Assembly: GCF_014842255.1 (NCBI RefSeq)
Contig: NZ_JACYVH010000002.1
Span: forward strand, 110,519-174,518
From: Frigoribacterium sp. CFBP 13712
Lineage (GTDB): Bacteria; Actinomycetota; Actinomycetes; Actinomycetales; Microbacteriaceae
Direction of reading: 5' to 3'
DNA: 64,000 bases
A model generated the notes under the pieces. The model saw nothing but the letters and a program-made list of their open reading frames with translations, was not told the origin of the DNA and made no database searches. The translations under genes were made by a program, and so were the position numbers. Below, piece after piece: positions 51,818-59,795 of the stretch (position 1 is its first letter; every line of letters begins with the position of its first letter).

Positions 51818-53008
51818 TCAGCCGAACCGGCGGCCCAGCTCCGCTGCGAGGTCGCCGCGTGGCATGACCTCGACCGACTCGAGACCCTGCCAGTGCGCCG
51901 CGCGCCGGAGGAGCGACGCCAGGCGATCGCAGTCGACGTCGAGATCCCGCTCGCGCCAGGCGGCCTGCACCCGCAGGACGCCCGCCTGCCGGTCGCTCTT
52001 CAGATCGACCCGGGCGACGAGGCGGTCGTCTTGGAGGACCGGCAGGACGTAGTACCCGTGGACCCGCTTCTCGAGCGGCGTGTAGATCTCGATGCGGTAG
52101 TGGAATCCGAAGACGCGTTCGGCGCGAGGGCGCGTCCAGACGACGGGATCGAAGGGCGACAGGAGCGCGTCGGCCTCGAGGCGGCGGGGGAGTCGGGCGT
52201 CTCGGTGCAGCCAGGCGGGTCGGCCCCAGCCCGGCACCTCGACGGCCGAGAGAACGCCCTCATCGTGGAGTTCGCGGAGGGCCGGCACGACGTCGGCCGT
52301 CTTGAGCCGGAAGTAGTCGGCGAGATCCGCCGTCGTTCCGACGCCCTGTGCGGAGGCCGCATGCGCGAGGAGGCGCCTGTGCGCCTCGTGCCGGGAGATG
52401 TCCGTGTCGAGCAGCTCCTGTGGGATCACCTGCTCGGGGAGGGCGTAGACGCGTTCGAAGCGTCTCCGCCCCGCGCTCACCAGCTCGCCGACCCGGAAGA
52501 GCGACTCGAGACCCTGCTTGACCGAGCCCCAACCCCACCAGGGGCCCGTGCGGACGTTCGACTCGTGCTCGACGAGGCTGGCGGGCACGGGGCCGCCCTC
52601 CCGCACCAGATCGAGCAGCCAGCGGGCGAGGCGGGGGTTGGCCGACAGCCACGAGTCGTCGTCGGCCAGCCAGCGGCGCCGGTAGTCGGCCATCCGCCAC
52701 CGGAAGAGGGGCCAGGTCGCCACGGGGACGAGGGCCGCCTCGTGCGCCCAGTACTCGACGTAGCGACCGGGGCCCTCGAGCGTGAGGCGATCGAGGTTCG
52801 CCCGGTCGTAAGCCCCGAGTCGGGCGAAGAGCGGGAGGTAGTGGCTGCGCTCGAAGACGTTCACCGAGTCGATCTGCAGCAGCCCGAGTCGGTCGATCGT
52901 CGCGTTCAGGCGACGTGTGCCCGCCGGAGCCGTCGAACCCGAGCCGAGACCCTGGGCGGCGAGCGCCACTCGACGCGCGAGGGCGGGTGAGAGCTGATCG
53001 GGGGGCAC
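51818..53008 (-). CDS. YcaQ/AlkZ-like DNA glycosylase (winged-helix crosslink repair)
   Basis: A 396-aa member of the YcaQ/AlkX family that unhooks interstrand crosslinks or alkylated bases. The catalytic QxD motif is in LGLLQIDSVNVFERSHYLPL, then WAHEAALVPV and three winged-helix units, with RLEADALLSPFDPVVW and a C-terminal beta barrel. GTG 53008 was chosen because TACAGT lies 7 nt upstream (53016-53021). It could also be the related azinomycin-type resistance glycosylase; sequence alone does not settle the lesion. Confidence 0.82.
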   Translation of the reverse strand: MPPDQLSPALARRVALAAQGLGSGSTAPAGTRRLNATIDRLGLLQIDSVNVFERSHYLPLFARLGAYDRANLDRLTLEGPGRYVEYWAHEAALVPVATWPLFRWRMADYRRRWLADDDSWLSANPRLARWLLDLVREGGPVPASLVEHESNVRTGPWWGWGSVKQGLESLFRVGELVSAGRRRFERVYALPEQVIPQELLDTDISRHEAHRRLLAHAASAQGVGTTADLADYFRLKTADVVPALRELHDEGVLSAVEVPGWGRPAWLHRDARLPRRLEADALLSPFDPVVWTRPRAERVFGFHYRIEIYTPLEKRVHGYYVLPVLQDDRLVARVDLKSDRQAGVLRVQAAWRERDLDVDCDRLASLLRRAAHWQGLESVEVMPRGDLAAELGRRFG

Positions 53009-53015
53009 GCCGACG

Positions 53016-53021
53016 ACTGTA
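53016..53021 (-). promoter_or_regulatory. -10 box TACAGT of the YcaQ-like gene (leaderless)
   Basis: On the minus strand TACAGT ends 7 nt before GTG 53008. Confidence 0.5.
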
Positions 53022-53116
53022 GCGTCGGCCTCCGACACCGTCCCTCCCCATCCAGGGCCCGGCACGTATGCCGACCGCGGAATATCACGGGTGGCTCGGC
53101 ACCAGGGCGAGGGTCT

Positions 53117-53122
53117 TACACT
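53117..53122 (+). promoter_or_regulatory. -10 box TACACT of the AI-2E-type permease gene (leaderless)
   Basis: TACACT ends 6 nt before ATG 53129. Confidence 0.5.
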
Positions 53123-53128
53123 GAGCGC

Positions 53129-54304
53129 ATGATGCGGCGAAGCAGGCCCCCGCGCAGCGCGGCCGAGTCCCCTCCCCCTGGCGCCGCCCCGGTCGCTCGG
53201 GGTGCCGACCCGTCCGTGTCGCGGAGCATGGTCATCGCCGGTGCCTGGTCGTGGCGGATCCTCGTCGTGGTCGGCGTCATCGCCGTCTTCGTCTGGCTCG
53301 TCATCCAGCTGCGCATCATCGTCATCCCCTTCATGGTCGCCCTCCTCGTCTCGGCGCTGCTCGTGCCCTTCTCGAGCTGGCTGCAGCGCCACCGCTGGCC
53401 CAAGTGGGTCGCCGTCGTCGTCAGCCTCGTGGGTCTGATCGTCGTCGTGGCCGGTCTGTTCTACGCCGTCGTCGTCCAGATCATCGACGGCGCGCCCGAA
53501 CTGCGCGACCGGTCCATCGCCTCCTACGGCCAGTTCCGCGACTTCCTGCTGACCTCCCCGCTCCATCTCACCGAGGGGCAGATCAACGGCTACCTGAGCG
53601 ACGCCCTCGCCGCGCTGCAGCAGGACTCCCAGCCGCTCCTGCAGGGGGCGCTCTCGGTCGGTTCGACGGCGGGTCACATCGCGGCCGGGCTCGTCCTGAT
53701 GCTCTTCGCGACGATCTTCATCCTGGTGGGCGGGTCCGACATCTGGCGCTGGCTGGTCCGCATCTTCCCGTCGAAGTCCCGTCGCGCCATCGACGGCGCC
53801 GGGCGTGCCGGGTGGCTGACGCTGACGAACTTCGTCAAGGTGCAGATCTTCGTCGCCTTCGTCGACGCCGTCGGCATCGGGCTGGGCGCCTTCTTCCTCG
53901 GTCTGCCCCTCGTCGTCCCGATCGCGATCGCGGTCTTCCTGGGGTCGTTCGTCCCCGTGGTGGGCGCGGTGGCCACGGGAGCCGTCGCCGTCGTGATCGC
54001 GCTCGTCTACAACGGCTGGGTGGTGGCGCTGCTGATGCTCGCCGTCGTCATCCTCGTGCAGCAGATCGAGGGGCACCTCCTGCAGCCCTTCGTGATGGGC
54101 AGCGCCGTCAAGGTGCACCCGCTCGCGGTGGTCTTCGCGGTCGCCGCGGGCACCCTGCTCGCGGGCATCCCGGGAGCCCTCTTCGCCGTGCCGGTCGTCG
54201 CCGTCCTCAACGTCATGATCACCTACGTCGCCAGGGGGGCGTGGCGCGAGTCGCCGCCGGCCTCCCTCGACGTCGTCACAGAAAGCCGTGCAGCCGATGT
54301 CTGA
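53129..54304 (+). CDS. AI-2E family transporter (UPF0118)
   Basis: A 391-aa protein with about eight hydrophobic segments in the 2+1+5 arrangement of the AI-2E/PerM family. Features: IIVIPFMVALLVSALLVPF, LPLVVPIAIAVFLGSFVPVVG and EGHLLQPFVMGSAVKVHPL, the family signature. Members export various substrates or Na+/H+, and the name does not imply autoinducer transport. The N-terminal 45 residues are Arg/Pro-rich and cytoplasmic. ilvA overlaps its end by ATGTCTGA. Confidence 0.85.
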   Translation: MMRRSRPPRSAAESPPPGAAPVARGADPSVSRSMVIAGAWSWRILVVVGVIAVFVWLVIQLRIIVIPFMVALLVSALLVPFSSWLQRHRWPKWVAVVVSLVGLIVVVAGLFYAVVVQIIDGAPELRDRSIASYGQFRDFLLTSPLHLTEGQINGYLSDALAALQQDSQPLLQGALSVGSTAGHIAAGLVLMLFATIFILVGGSDIWRWLVRIFPSKSRRAIDGAGRAGWLTLTNFVKVQIFVAFVDAVGIGLGAFFLGLPLVVPIAIAVFLGSFVPVVGAVATGAVAVVIALVYNGWVVALLMLAVVILVQQIEGHLLQPFVMGSAVKVHPLAVVFAVAAGTLLAGIPGALFAVPVVAVLNVMITYVARGAWRESPPASLDVVTESRAADV

Positions 54305-55535
54305 CCTCACCCTCGCGGGCCCCACCCTGGCCGAGATGAAGGAGGCGCGGGTCCGGGTCTCGCAGGTCGCCCGCGTCACTCCGATGGAGAGCTCGAGGTT
54401 CCTCGCCGAGGTGCTCGGCTCGCCGGTGTACCTCAAGTGCGAGAACCTGCAGCGCACCGGCTCGTACAAGATCCGCGGCGCGTACAACCGGCTGACGCAG
54501 CTGACCGACGCGGAGCGCGCGCGGGGAGTGGTCGCGGCGTCGGCCGGCAACCACGCCCAGGGCGTCGCCTTCGCGGCACGTGAGATGGGTGTCCGCGCGA
54601 CCATCTTCATGCCGGTGGGCGTGGCGCTGCCCAAGCTGCAGGCCACGAAAGACTACGGAGCCGACGTCGTGCTGAGCGGGCACTCCGTCGAGCAGGCGCT
54701 GAGGGCGGCGCAGGAGTTCTCGGACTCGACGGGCGCCGTCTTCATCCCGCCCTTCGATCACCCCGACGTGATCGCCGGGCAGGGCACGGTGGGGCTCGAG
54801 ATCCTCGAGCAGGTGCCCGACGTCGACACCGTCATCGTCCCGATCGGCGGCGGCGGGCTCATCTCGGGGATCGCGAGCGCACTCGCCCAGACCAGCGCCG
54901 AGACCGGTAAGAAGATCCGCATCATCGGGGTGCAGGCGGTCAACGCCGCCCCCTACGCGGTCTCGATGAAGCGCGGCGTCCGCACCGACATCGAGACGCA
55001 GCCCACCATCGCCGACGGGATCGCCGTGGCGCGACCGGGGGTCCTGAACTTCGAGATCGTCCGCGAGACGGTCGACGAGGTCGTCACCGTCGGCGACGAC
55101 GACACCGCCCGGGCGATCCTGGTCATGCTCGAGCGCGCCAAGCTCGTGGTCGAGGCGGCCGGCGCGGTGGGCGTCGCGGCCGTCATGACCGAGCAGGTGC
55201 GCGATCTCGGCACGACGGTCATCGTGCTGAGCGGCGGCAACATCGATCCGCTCATGATGGAGCGCGTGATCGGACGAGGCCTCGCCGCCGCCGAACGGTA
55301 CCTGAAGATGCGGATCGGCCTGCCCGATCGCCCCGGGCAGCTGGCGCGGGTGTCCGAGATCCTGGCCGACGCGAACGCGAACGTCGTCGAGGTGCTGCAC
55401 ACCCGACACGGCCGCGGGCTCCAGATCAGCGAGGTCGAACTCGAGCTGAGCATCGAGACGCGCGGGCCCGACCACGTCGAAGAGGTCATCCGGCGTCTCC
55501 GCGACGCGGGCTACACGCCCGACGTCGACTTCTGA
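54297..55535 (+). CDS. ilvA: Threonine ammonia-lyase
   Basis: A 412-aa PLP enzyme that deaminates threonine to 2-oxobutanoate, the first step towards isoleucine. The PLP lysine is in TGSYKIRGAYNR (K58), and the phosphate-binding loop is IGGGGLISG. A C-terminal ACT-like domain (RPGQLARVSEILADANANVV) gives allosteric control. ATG 54297 lies within the 8-bp overlap with the previous gene; an upstream GTG at 54288 is less likely. Family paralogues include catabolic TdcB. Confidence 0.92.
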   Translation: MSDLTLAGPTLAEMKEARVRVSQVARVTPMESSRFLAEVLGSPVYLKCENLQRTGSYKIRGAYNRLTQLTDAERARGVVAASAGNHAQGVAFAAREMGVRATIFMPVGVALPKLQATKDYGADVVLSGHSVEQALRAAQEFSDSTGAVFIPPFDHPDVIAGQGTVGLEILEQVPDVDTVIVPIGGGGLISGIASALAQTSAETGKKIRIIGVQAVNAAPYAVSMKRGVRTDIETQPTIADGIAVARPGVLNFEIVRETVDEVVTVGDDDTARAILVMLERAKLVVEAAGAVGVAAVMTEQVRDLGTTVIVLSGGNIDPLMMERVIGRGLAAAERYLKMRIGLPDRPGQLARVSEILADANANVVEVLHTRHGRGLQISEVELELSIETRGPDHVEEVIRRLRDAGYTPDVDF

Positions 55536-55559
55536 TCGAGGGCGACGTCGGGCCGTCGG

Positions 55560-56051
55560 CTACGGCGTGTAGGTGTCGACGGCGGTGATCTCGACGGTGA
55601 TCTCCTTGCCGTTCGGCGCGGTGTAGCTCGTGGTCGTGCCGACGGCGAGGCCGTTGATGGCCTGGCCGAGCGGGCTGGTCTCGCTGTAGACCGAGAGGTC
55701 GCTGCCGGCGGCGATGATCTCGCGGTTGCCGAGGAGGAACGTGCTCGGATCGCCGGCGATCGTCGCGGTGACGACGGTGCCCGGCCCGACGATGCCGGCG
55801 GCGGCCGTCGACTCGCCCACCGTGGCGTTCTTCAGCAGGTTGGTCAGCGTGCGGATGCGCGCCTCCATCTTGCCCTGCTCGTCTTTGGCGGCGTGGTAGC
55901 CGCCGTTCTCCTTCAGGTCGCCCTCTTCGCGGGCGGCCTCGATGCGGCTGGTGATCTCGTGGCGGCCTTCGTTGCTGAGCGTCGCCAGCTCGGCCTCGAG
56001 GCGGTCACGGGCGTCGGGGGTGAGCCACGTGGTGGCGTTGTCGTTCGTCAT
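55560..56051 (-). CDS. greA: Transcription elongation factor GreA
   Basis: GreA rescues backtracked RNA polymerase by stimulating transcript cleavage. The 163-aa protein has the N-terminal coiled coil (LEAELATLSNEGRHEITSRI, AREEGDLKENGGYHAAKDEQ with the tip acidic pair), then the FKBP-like C-terminal domain (VYSETSPLGQAINGLAVG). ATG 56051 has GGAG 7 nt upstream. It ends 25 bp from ilvA, convergently. Confidence 0.95.
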   Translation of the reverse strand: MTNDNATTWLTPDARDRLEAELATLSNEGRHEITSRIEAAREEGDLKENGGYHAAKDEQGKMEARIRTLTNLLKNATVGESTAAAGIVGPGTVVTATIAGDPSTFLLGNREIIAAGSDLSVYSETSPLGQAINGLAVGTTTSYTAPNGKEITVEITAVDTYTP

Positions 56052-56133
56052 GGTGTTCTCCGTTCGTACGGCGGATCTTCCGATGCGCTGAGGATCGGAC
56101 CGTTCGGCACGGCGACCGGGAGGCGCGCCCACC

Positions 56134-56165
56134 GAAAAAAGGAGACCGGCCGACTGGCCGGTCTC
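56134..56165 (-). terminator. Rho-independent terminator of the DUF4307 gene
   Basis: On the minus strand a perfect 10-bp stem GAGACCGGCC/GGCCGGTCTC with a 4-nt loop is followed by TTTTTT. It is the only textbook U-tailed terminator in the window. Confidence 0.92.
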
Positions 56166-56180
56166 GTCATTCAGAGCAGT

Positions 56181-56630
56181 CTAGGGAAGCCAGCACTGGT
56201 AGATCAAGCCCGTGACGGCCCGTTCGGAGGTCGCGAGCGTGGTCGTGTAGGTCGACGTGAACTGCGGCGCGGGGGGCAGGTCGACGACCTTCCAGCCGAC
56301 GATCGCGAACTTGTCGCTCTGCGCCTGCACCGCGCAGCTGACCCGGGTGCCGGCCTCGACGCTGATCGTGTACTGCACGTCGATGCTGTCGTCGCCGCCG
56401 ACCGTGTAGCCGAGGTCGCGGGTCTCGAGCTTCGAGCCGTTGCCGTCGAATGCGGCGAAGACGACCCACGCGCCGAAGACCACGACGAAGGCCGCGGCGA
56501 CGACGATCGCGATCAGTCGGCGTCGACGCGTGGCGGCGGGAGTGCGCCCGTAGCGCGCGTCGAGATGACCGTCGACGGGCTGGGCCGGATCGGCCTCGGT
56601 CGACGGGGGTGCGGGGGGCGTGGACGCCAC
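56181..56630 (-). CDS. DUF4307 membrane protein
   Basis: A 149-aa single-pass protein: a Pro/Asp-rich N-terminus with RYGRTPAATRRRR, a membrane helix (LIAIVVAAAFVVVFGAWVVF) and an extracytoplasmic beta domain with DIQYTISVEAGTRVSCAV-like sequence and IVGWKVVDLP. It matches the DUF4307 family of actinobacteria, found beside greA and mca; function unknown. GTG 56630 has GGAGA upstream. It diverges from mca. Confidence 0.8.
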   Translation of the reverse strand: MASTPPAPPSTEADPAQPVDGHLDARYGRTPAATRRRRLIAIVVAAAFVVVFGAWVVFAAFDGNGSKLETRDLGYTVGGDDSIDVQYTISVEAGTRVSCAVQAQSDKFAIVGWKVVDLPPAPQFTSTYTTTLATSERAVTGLIYQCWLP

Positions 56631-56700
56631 TCTGATCTCCGTCCGATTATCCTTAGGGGGAGGGTAGCAACGTCTGCTCTGCACGAATTGCGAGGAACAT

Positions 56701-57591
56701 GTGACCCTGCGCCTCCTGGCGGTACACGCCCACCCGGACGACGAGTCGAGCAAGGGCTCGGCGACGTACGCCCTCTACCGCAGTCTCGGAGTCGAGGTGC
56801 TCGTCGTCAGCTGCACCGGCGGAGAGCAGGGCTCGATCCTGAACGAGCAGATCGAGGCGCGGCACCACGCCGAACGCGACATCGCCGGTCTCCGGGTGCT
56901 CGAGATGCAGCGGGCGCAGCAGGCCCTCGGCGTCGACCACCTGTGGCTCGGCTACGCCGACTCGGGGCTCCCTCCCGAGGGTGAGCCCGTCGCGGTCAAC
57001 AGCTTCGCGACGATCCCGCTCGAGATCAGCACCGAGCCCCTCGTCGCCGTCATCCGCCGGTTCCGGCCGCAGGTGCTCGTCACGTACGACGAGAACGGCG
57101 GGTACCCGCACCCCGACCACATCCGCAGCCACGAGATCTCGATGGCCGCGTATCGCGCCGCCTCCGACGCCGATCGCTACCCGACCGCGGGCGAACCCTG
57201 GCAGATCGACAAGGTCTACTACGACCGCATCATGAACACCGCCCGCCTGAAGTCGATGCTGACTCACCTGCAGCAGGCCGACGCCGAGTCGCCCCTCATC
57301 GAGCGCCTCACCGAGATGCTCGAGTGGATGGGCGCCCGACCCGACCTGGCGACCACGCACGTTCCGGCGTCCGACTTCTTCCCGGTCCGCGACGAGGCGC
57401 TCCGCGCGCACGCCAGCCAGGTGCCCCTCGACAGCGCGTTCTTCTTCTGGCCTCACGAGCTGCAGGTCGCGGCGTGGCCCACGGAGGACTTCCAGCTCAT
57501 CGAATCGAGAGTCGAGACGACCATGCCCGAGAACGACCTGTTCGCCGGTGTGACCGACGACGACACCGGCCTGATCGGGGCGATCCGATGA
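56701..57591 (+). CDS. mca: Mycothiol S-conjugate amidase
   Basis: A 296-aa zinc LmbE-fold amidase. It cleaves mycothiol conjugates of electrophiles and drugs, releasing mercapturic acids for export. Zinc ligands are in AVHAHPDDES (H11, D14) and GYPHPDHI. The mycothiol pathway marks the host as an actinobacterium. MshB (a paralogue) is the main alternative; the C-terminal DFFPVRDEALRAHASQVPLD favours Mca. The GTG has GAGGAAC upstream. The next gene overlaps by ATGA. Confidence 0.9.
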   Translation: MTLRLLAVHAHPDDESSKGSATYALYRSLGVEVLVVSCTGGEQGSILNEQIEARHHAERDIAGLRVLEMQRAQQALGVDHLWLGYADSGLPPEGEPVAVNSFATIPLEISTEPLVAVIRRFRPQVLVTYDENGGYPHPDHIRSHEISMAAYRAASDADRYPTAGEPWQIDKVYYDRIMNTARLKSMLTHLQQADAESPLIERLTEMLEWMGARPDLATTHVPASDFFPVRDEALRAHASQVPLDSAFFFWPHELQVAAWPTEDFQLIESRVETTMPENDLFAGVTDDDTGLIGAIR

Positions 57592-57974
57592 GCGCCCTCG
57601 GCGACGCCACCCTCTCGGCCTCGGTGCGCCTCCTCGCCCAGCCGTCGACGCCCGATGCGACGCTGCCGGCGTCGACCGTGCCCGACGTCGACGTGACCCC
57701 GGGCGTCTGGGGCTTCGTGGCGATCGCATTCGTCGCGGTCGCGACGGTGCTGATCATCGTCGACATGACCCGCCGGGTCCGTCGCACGCGCTACCGCGGC
57801 GAGGTCCGCGAGCGCATCCAGGCGGAGCGCGACGGGGTCGCCTCCGGCGAGACCGCTGCCTCCGGCGACGGCGTCACGTCGGGCGACGGCGTGGCCTCCG
57901 GCGACGGCACCACCCGCGCCGTCGACGACGCATCCGACGGCGACGCGTCCGCGGGGCCCTTCGTCCGCGACTGA
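57588..57974 (+). CDS. Small single-pass membrane protein with Ser-Gly-Asp-Gly repeats
   Basis: A 128-aa protein: an N-terminal extracellular or disordered stretch, one membrane helix (VWGFVAIAFVAVATVLIIVD) and a basic segment MTRRVRRTRYR. The C-terminal 45 residues carry an 18-bp tandem repeat encoding SGDGVA-type units (57838-57918). It is coupled to mca by ATGA. The repeat region may vary in length between strains. No family recognised. Confidence 0.65.
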   Translation: MSALGDATLSASVRLLAQPSTPDATLPASTVPDVDVTPGVWGFVAIAFVAVATVLIIVDMTRRVRRTRYRGEVRERIQAERDGVASGETAASGDGVTSGDGVASGDGTTRAVDDASDGDASAGPFVRD

Positions 57975-58031
57975 CCGGAGCTGCCCCGAGGCGATCCGTC
58001 TGCGGGGCCGACCCTCCGCGACCGACCTGCG

Positions 58032-58050
58032 CGCGCCTCCTCGGCTCGAG
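58032..58050. repeat. Family A repeat copy between a small membrane gene and trhA
   Basis: CGCGCCTCCTCGGCTCGAG lies between two convergent gene ends. Confidence 0.7.
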
Positions 58051-58086
58051 AGAGGCCGGTGGCGCGACCGGTGCTCGATGGTCGGC

Positions 58087-58812
58087 CTAGAAGGTCGGCG
58101 GGTTCAGAGCGAGCACCAGGATGCCCGTCCAGTGGCAGAGGTAGGCGAGCACCGTCAGCGCGTGGAACAGCTCGTGGAACCCGAAGCGCCCCGGTGCGGG
58201 GTTGGGCCGCTTGAGGGCGTAGAACACGGCGCCGACGATGTACATCAGGCCGCCGGTCAAGACGAGCACGGTCATCGGGACGCTCGCCGCCAGCAGGTCG
58301 CCGGTGAAGCCGAGGGCGCCGACCCCCAGCAGGATGTACAGCGGCACGTACAGCCAGCGGGGCGCCCCCAGGAAGAAGATCCGGAAGAGGATCCCGAGAC
58401 CCGCACCCGTCCAGACGAGGGTGAGCAGCAGGGTCGACGTCGCGGGAGGCAGCGCGATGACCGCGATCGGGGTGTACGTGCCCGCGATCAGCAGGAAGAT
58501 GTTCGCGTGGTCGAGTCGCTTCAAGAACCTCTTGGCCCCCGGGCTCCACGGGAACCGGTGATAGGTCGCGGAGATGCCGAACAGCAGGAGCGACGTCGTC
58601 ATGAAGACCGCGGAGGCCCAGGTCGCGGACGTCCCGTCGGAGACCACCACGAGGATGACGCCCGTGGCGATGGCGATCGGGAAGGTCGCGGCGTGGATCC
58701 AGCCGCGCCACGACGGCTTGCGTTCGATCGAGGCGTATTCGAGGCTGTCGTCGAGCAGAGGCAGGTTCGGGATGTCGGCACCGCCGACGCCGTCGCTCAC
58801 GGGTCGGGTCAT
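58087..58812 (-). CDS. trhA: TrhA/hemolysin III family protein (PAQR-like)
   Basis: A 241-aa seven-helix membrane protein of the PAQR-like hemolysin III family. SATYHRFPWSPGAKRFLKRL and DHANIFLLIAGTYTPIAV, with later HELFHALTVLAYLCHW, hold the conserved His/Asp/Ser metal site. Members affect membrane fluidity and lipid balance. ATG 58812 follows TACGCT by 6 nt, a leaderless start. Confidence 0.88.
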   Translation of the reverse strand: MTRPVSDGVGGADIPNLPLLDDSLEYASIERKPSWRGWIHAATFPIAIATGVILVVVSDGTSATWASAVFMTTSLLLFGISATYHRFPWSPGAKRFLKRLDHANIFLLIAGTYTPIAVIALPPATSTLLLTLVWTGAGLGILFRIFFLGAPRWLYVPLYILLGVGALGFTGDLLAASVPMTVLVLTGGLMYIVGAVFYALKRPNPAPGRFGFHELFHALTVLAYLCHWTGILVLALNPPTF

Positions 58813-58818
58813 GATCCG

Positions 58819-58824
58819 AGCGTA
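58819..58824 (-). promoter_or_regulatory. -10 box TACGCT of trhA (leaderless)
   Basis: On the minus strand TACGCT ends 6 nt before ATG 58812. Confidence 0.5.
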
Positions 58825-58831
58825 GGGGAGG

Positions 58832-58847
58832 GCAGGAGGCGCGGGCC
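58832..58847. repeat. Family A repeat copy between trhA and uppS promoters
   Basis: GCAGGAGGCGCGGGCC lies between the two divergent promoters. Confidence 0.65.
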
Positions 58848-58885
58848 TGGGAATCGACTCGGCGAGCGGGGGCCCACCGGTGGGC

Positions 58886-58891
58886 TACCGT
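58886..58891 (+). promoter_or_regulatory. -10 box TACCGT of uppS (leaderless)
   Basis: TACCGT ends 6 nt before GTG 58898. Confidence 0.5.
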
Positions 58892-58897
58892 AGCGGT

Positions 58898-59686
58898 GTG
58901 AAGAGTCGTCGGAGGTCGCCGCTGGCCCGCGGTGTGCTCTACGAGCTCTACCAGAGCCGGCTGCGACGCGAGCTCGACGGAGCCGATCTGCCCCACCACG
59001 TCGCCATGATCGTCGACGGCAACCGGCGCTGGGCCAAGCAGCGCATGCTCGAGACCGCCGCCCACGGCCACCGCGCCGGCGCCGCCAAGATCAGCGAGTT
59101 CCTCACCTGGTGCGACGATCTGGGCATCCGCGTCGTCACCCTGTACCTGCTCTCGGCCGACAACCTCGGCAACCGCGCCTCCGACGAGCTCACCGAGCTG
59201 TTCGGCATCATCGGCGACGTCGCCGACGAGCTCTCGCAGCAGCGCGACTGGCGCGTGCAGCACGTGGGCGCCAGCGACGACCTGCCGCAGGGGCTCCGCG
59301 ACTCGTTGACCGGCGCCGCCGAGCGCACGGCCGGCAAGAAGGGGCTGCACGTCAACCTCGCGGTCGGGTACGGCGGGCGGCGAGAGATCGCCGACGCGAT
59401 GCGCAGCATCGTCCGCCAGCACGACGCCATGGGGGGCACCCTCGACGCGCTCGCCGAGGTGCTGACACCCGAGCTGATCGCCGAGCACCTCTACACGGGC
59501 GGTCAGCCCGACCCCGACCTCGTCATCCGCACGTCGGGCGAGCAGCGACTGAGCGACTTCATGCTCTGGCAGAGCGCGCACAGCGAGTTCTACTTCGTCG
59601 AGGCCTTCTACCCCGACCTCCGCGAGGTCGACTTCCTCCGGGCCGTGCGCGACTTCGCCCTGCGGCACCGTCGCTACGGCAGCTGA
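58898..59686 (+). CDS. uppS: cis-isoprenyl diphosphate synthase (UppS family)
   Basis: A 262-aa cis-prenyltransferase building the polyprenyl carrier for peptidoglycan and glycan export. The catalytic D is in HHVAMIVDGNRRWAK, then HGHRAGAAK, TLYLLSADNLGNR and PDLVIRTSGEQRLSDFMLW with SEFYFVEAFYPD. The long N-terminus (SRRRSPLARGVLYELYQSRL) is typical of actinobacterial Z-isoprenyl synthases; the chain length made is not decided by sequence. GTG 58898 is leaderless. Confidence 0.92.
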   Translation: MKSRRRSPLARGVLYELYQSRLRRELDGADLPHHVAMIVDGNRRWAKQRMLETAAHGHRAGAAKISEFLTWCDDLGIRVVTLYLLSADNLGNRASDELTELFGIIGDVADELSQQRDWRVQHVGASDDLPQGLRDSLTGAAERTAGKKGLHVNLAVGYGGRREIADAMRSIVRQHDAMGGTLDALAEVLTPELIAEHLYTGGQPDPDLVIRTSGEQRLSDFMLWQSAHSEFYFVEAFYPDLREVDFLRAVRDFALRHRRYGS

Positions 59687-59721
59687 CCCCGCACCTCGAT
59701 CGACCGCCGCGACGGCCGACG

Positions 59722-59756
59722 TCGGCGGTCGGCGATCGGCGGTCGGCGGTCGGCGA
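59722..59756. repeat. Five 7-bp tandem repeats (TCGGCGG/TCGGCGA) in a promoter
   Basis: Five perfect-length heptamers run straight into the -10 box TACGGT at 59757. They fill the -35/spacer zone of the aminotransferase gene. Confidence 0.85.
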
Positions 59757-59762
59757 TACGGT
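59757..59762 (+). promoter_or_regulatory. -10 box TACGGT of the aminotransferase gene
   Basis: TACGGT lies 33 bp before GTG 59796, directly after the heptamer repeats. GAGGAGA is the ribosome-binding site. Confidence 0.45.
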
Positions 59763-59795
59763 TGACAGCCAGCGACACCGCCCGAGGAGACCAGC

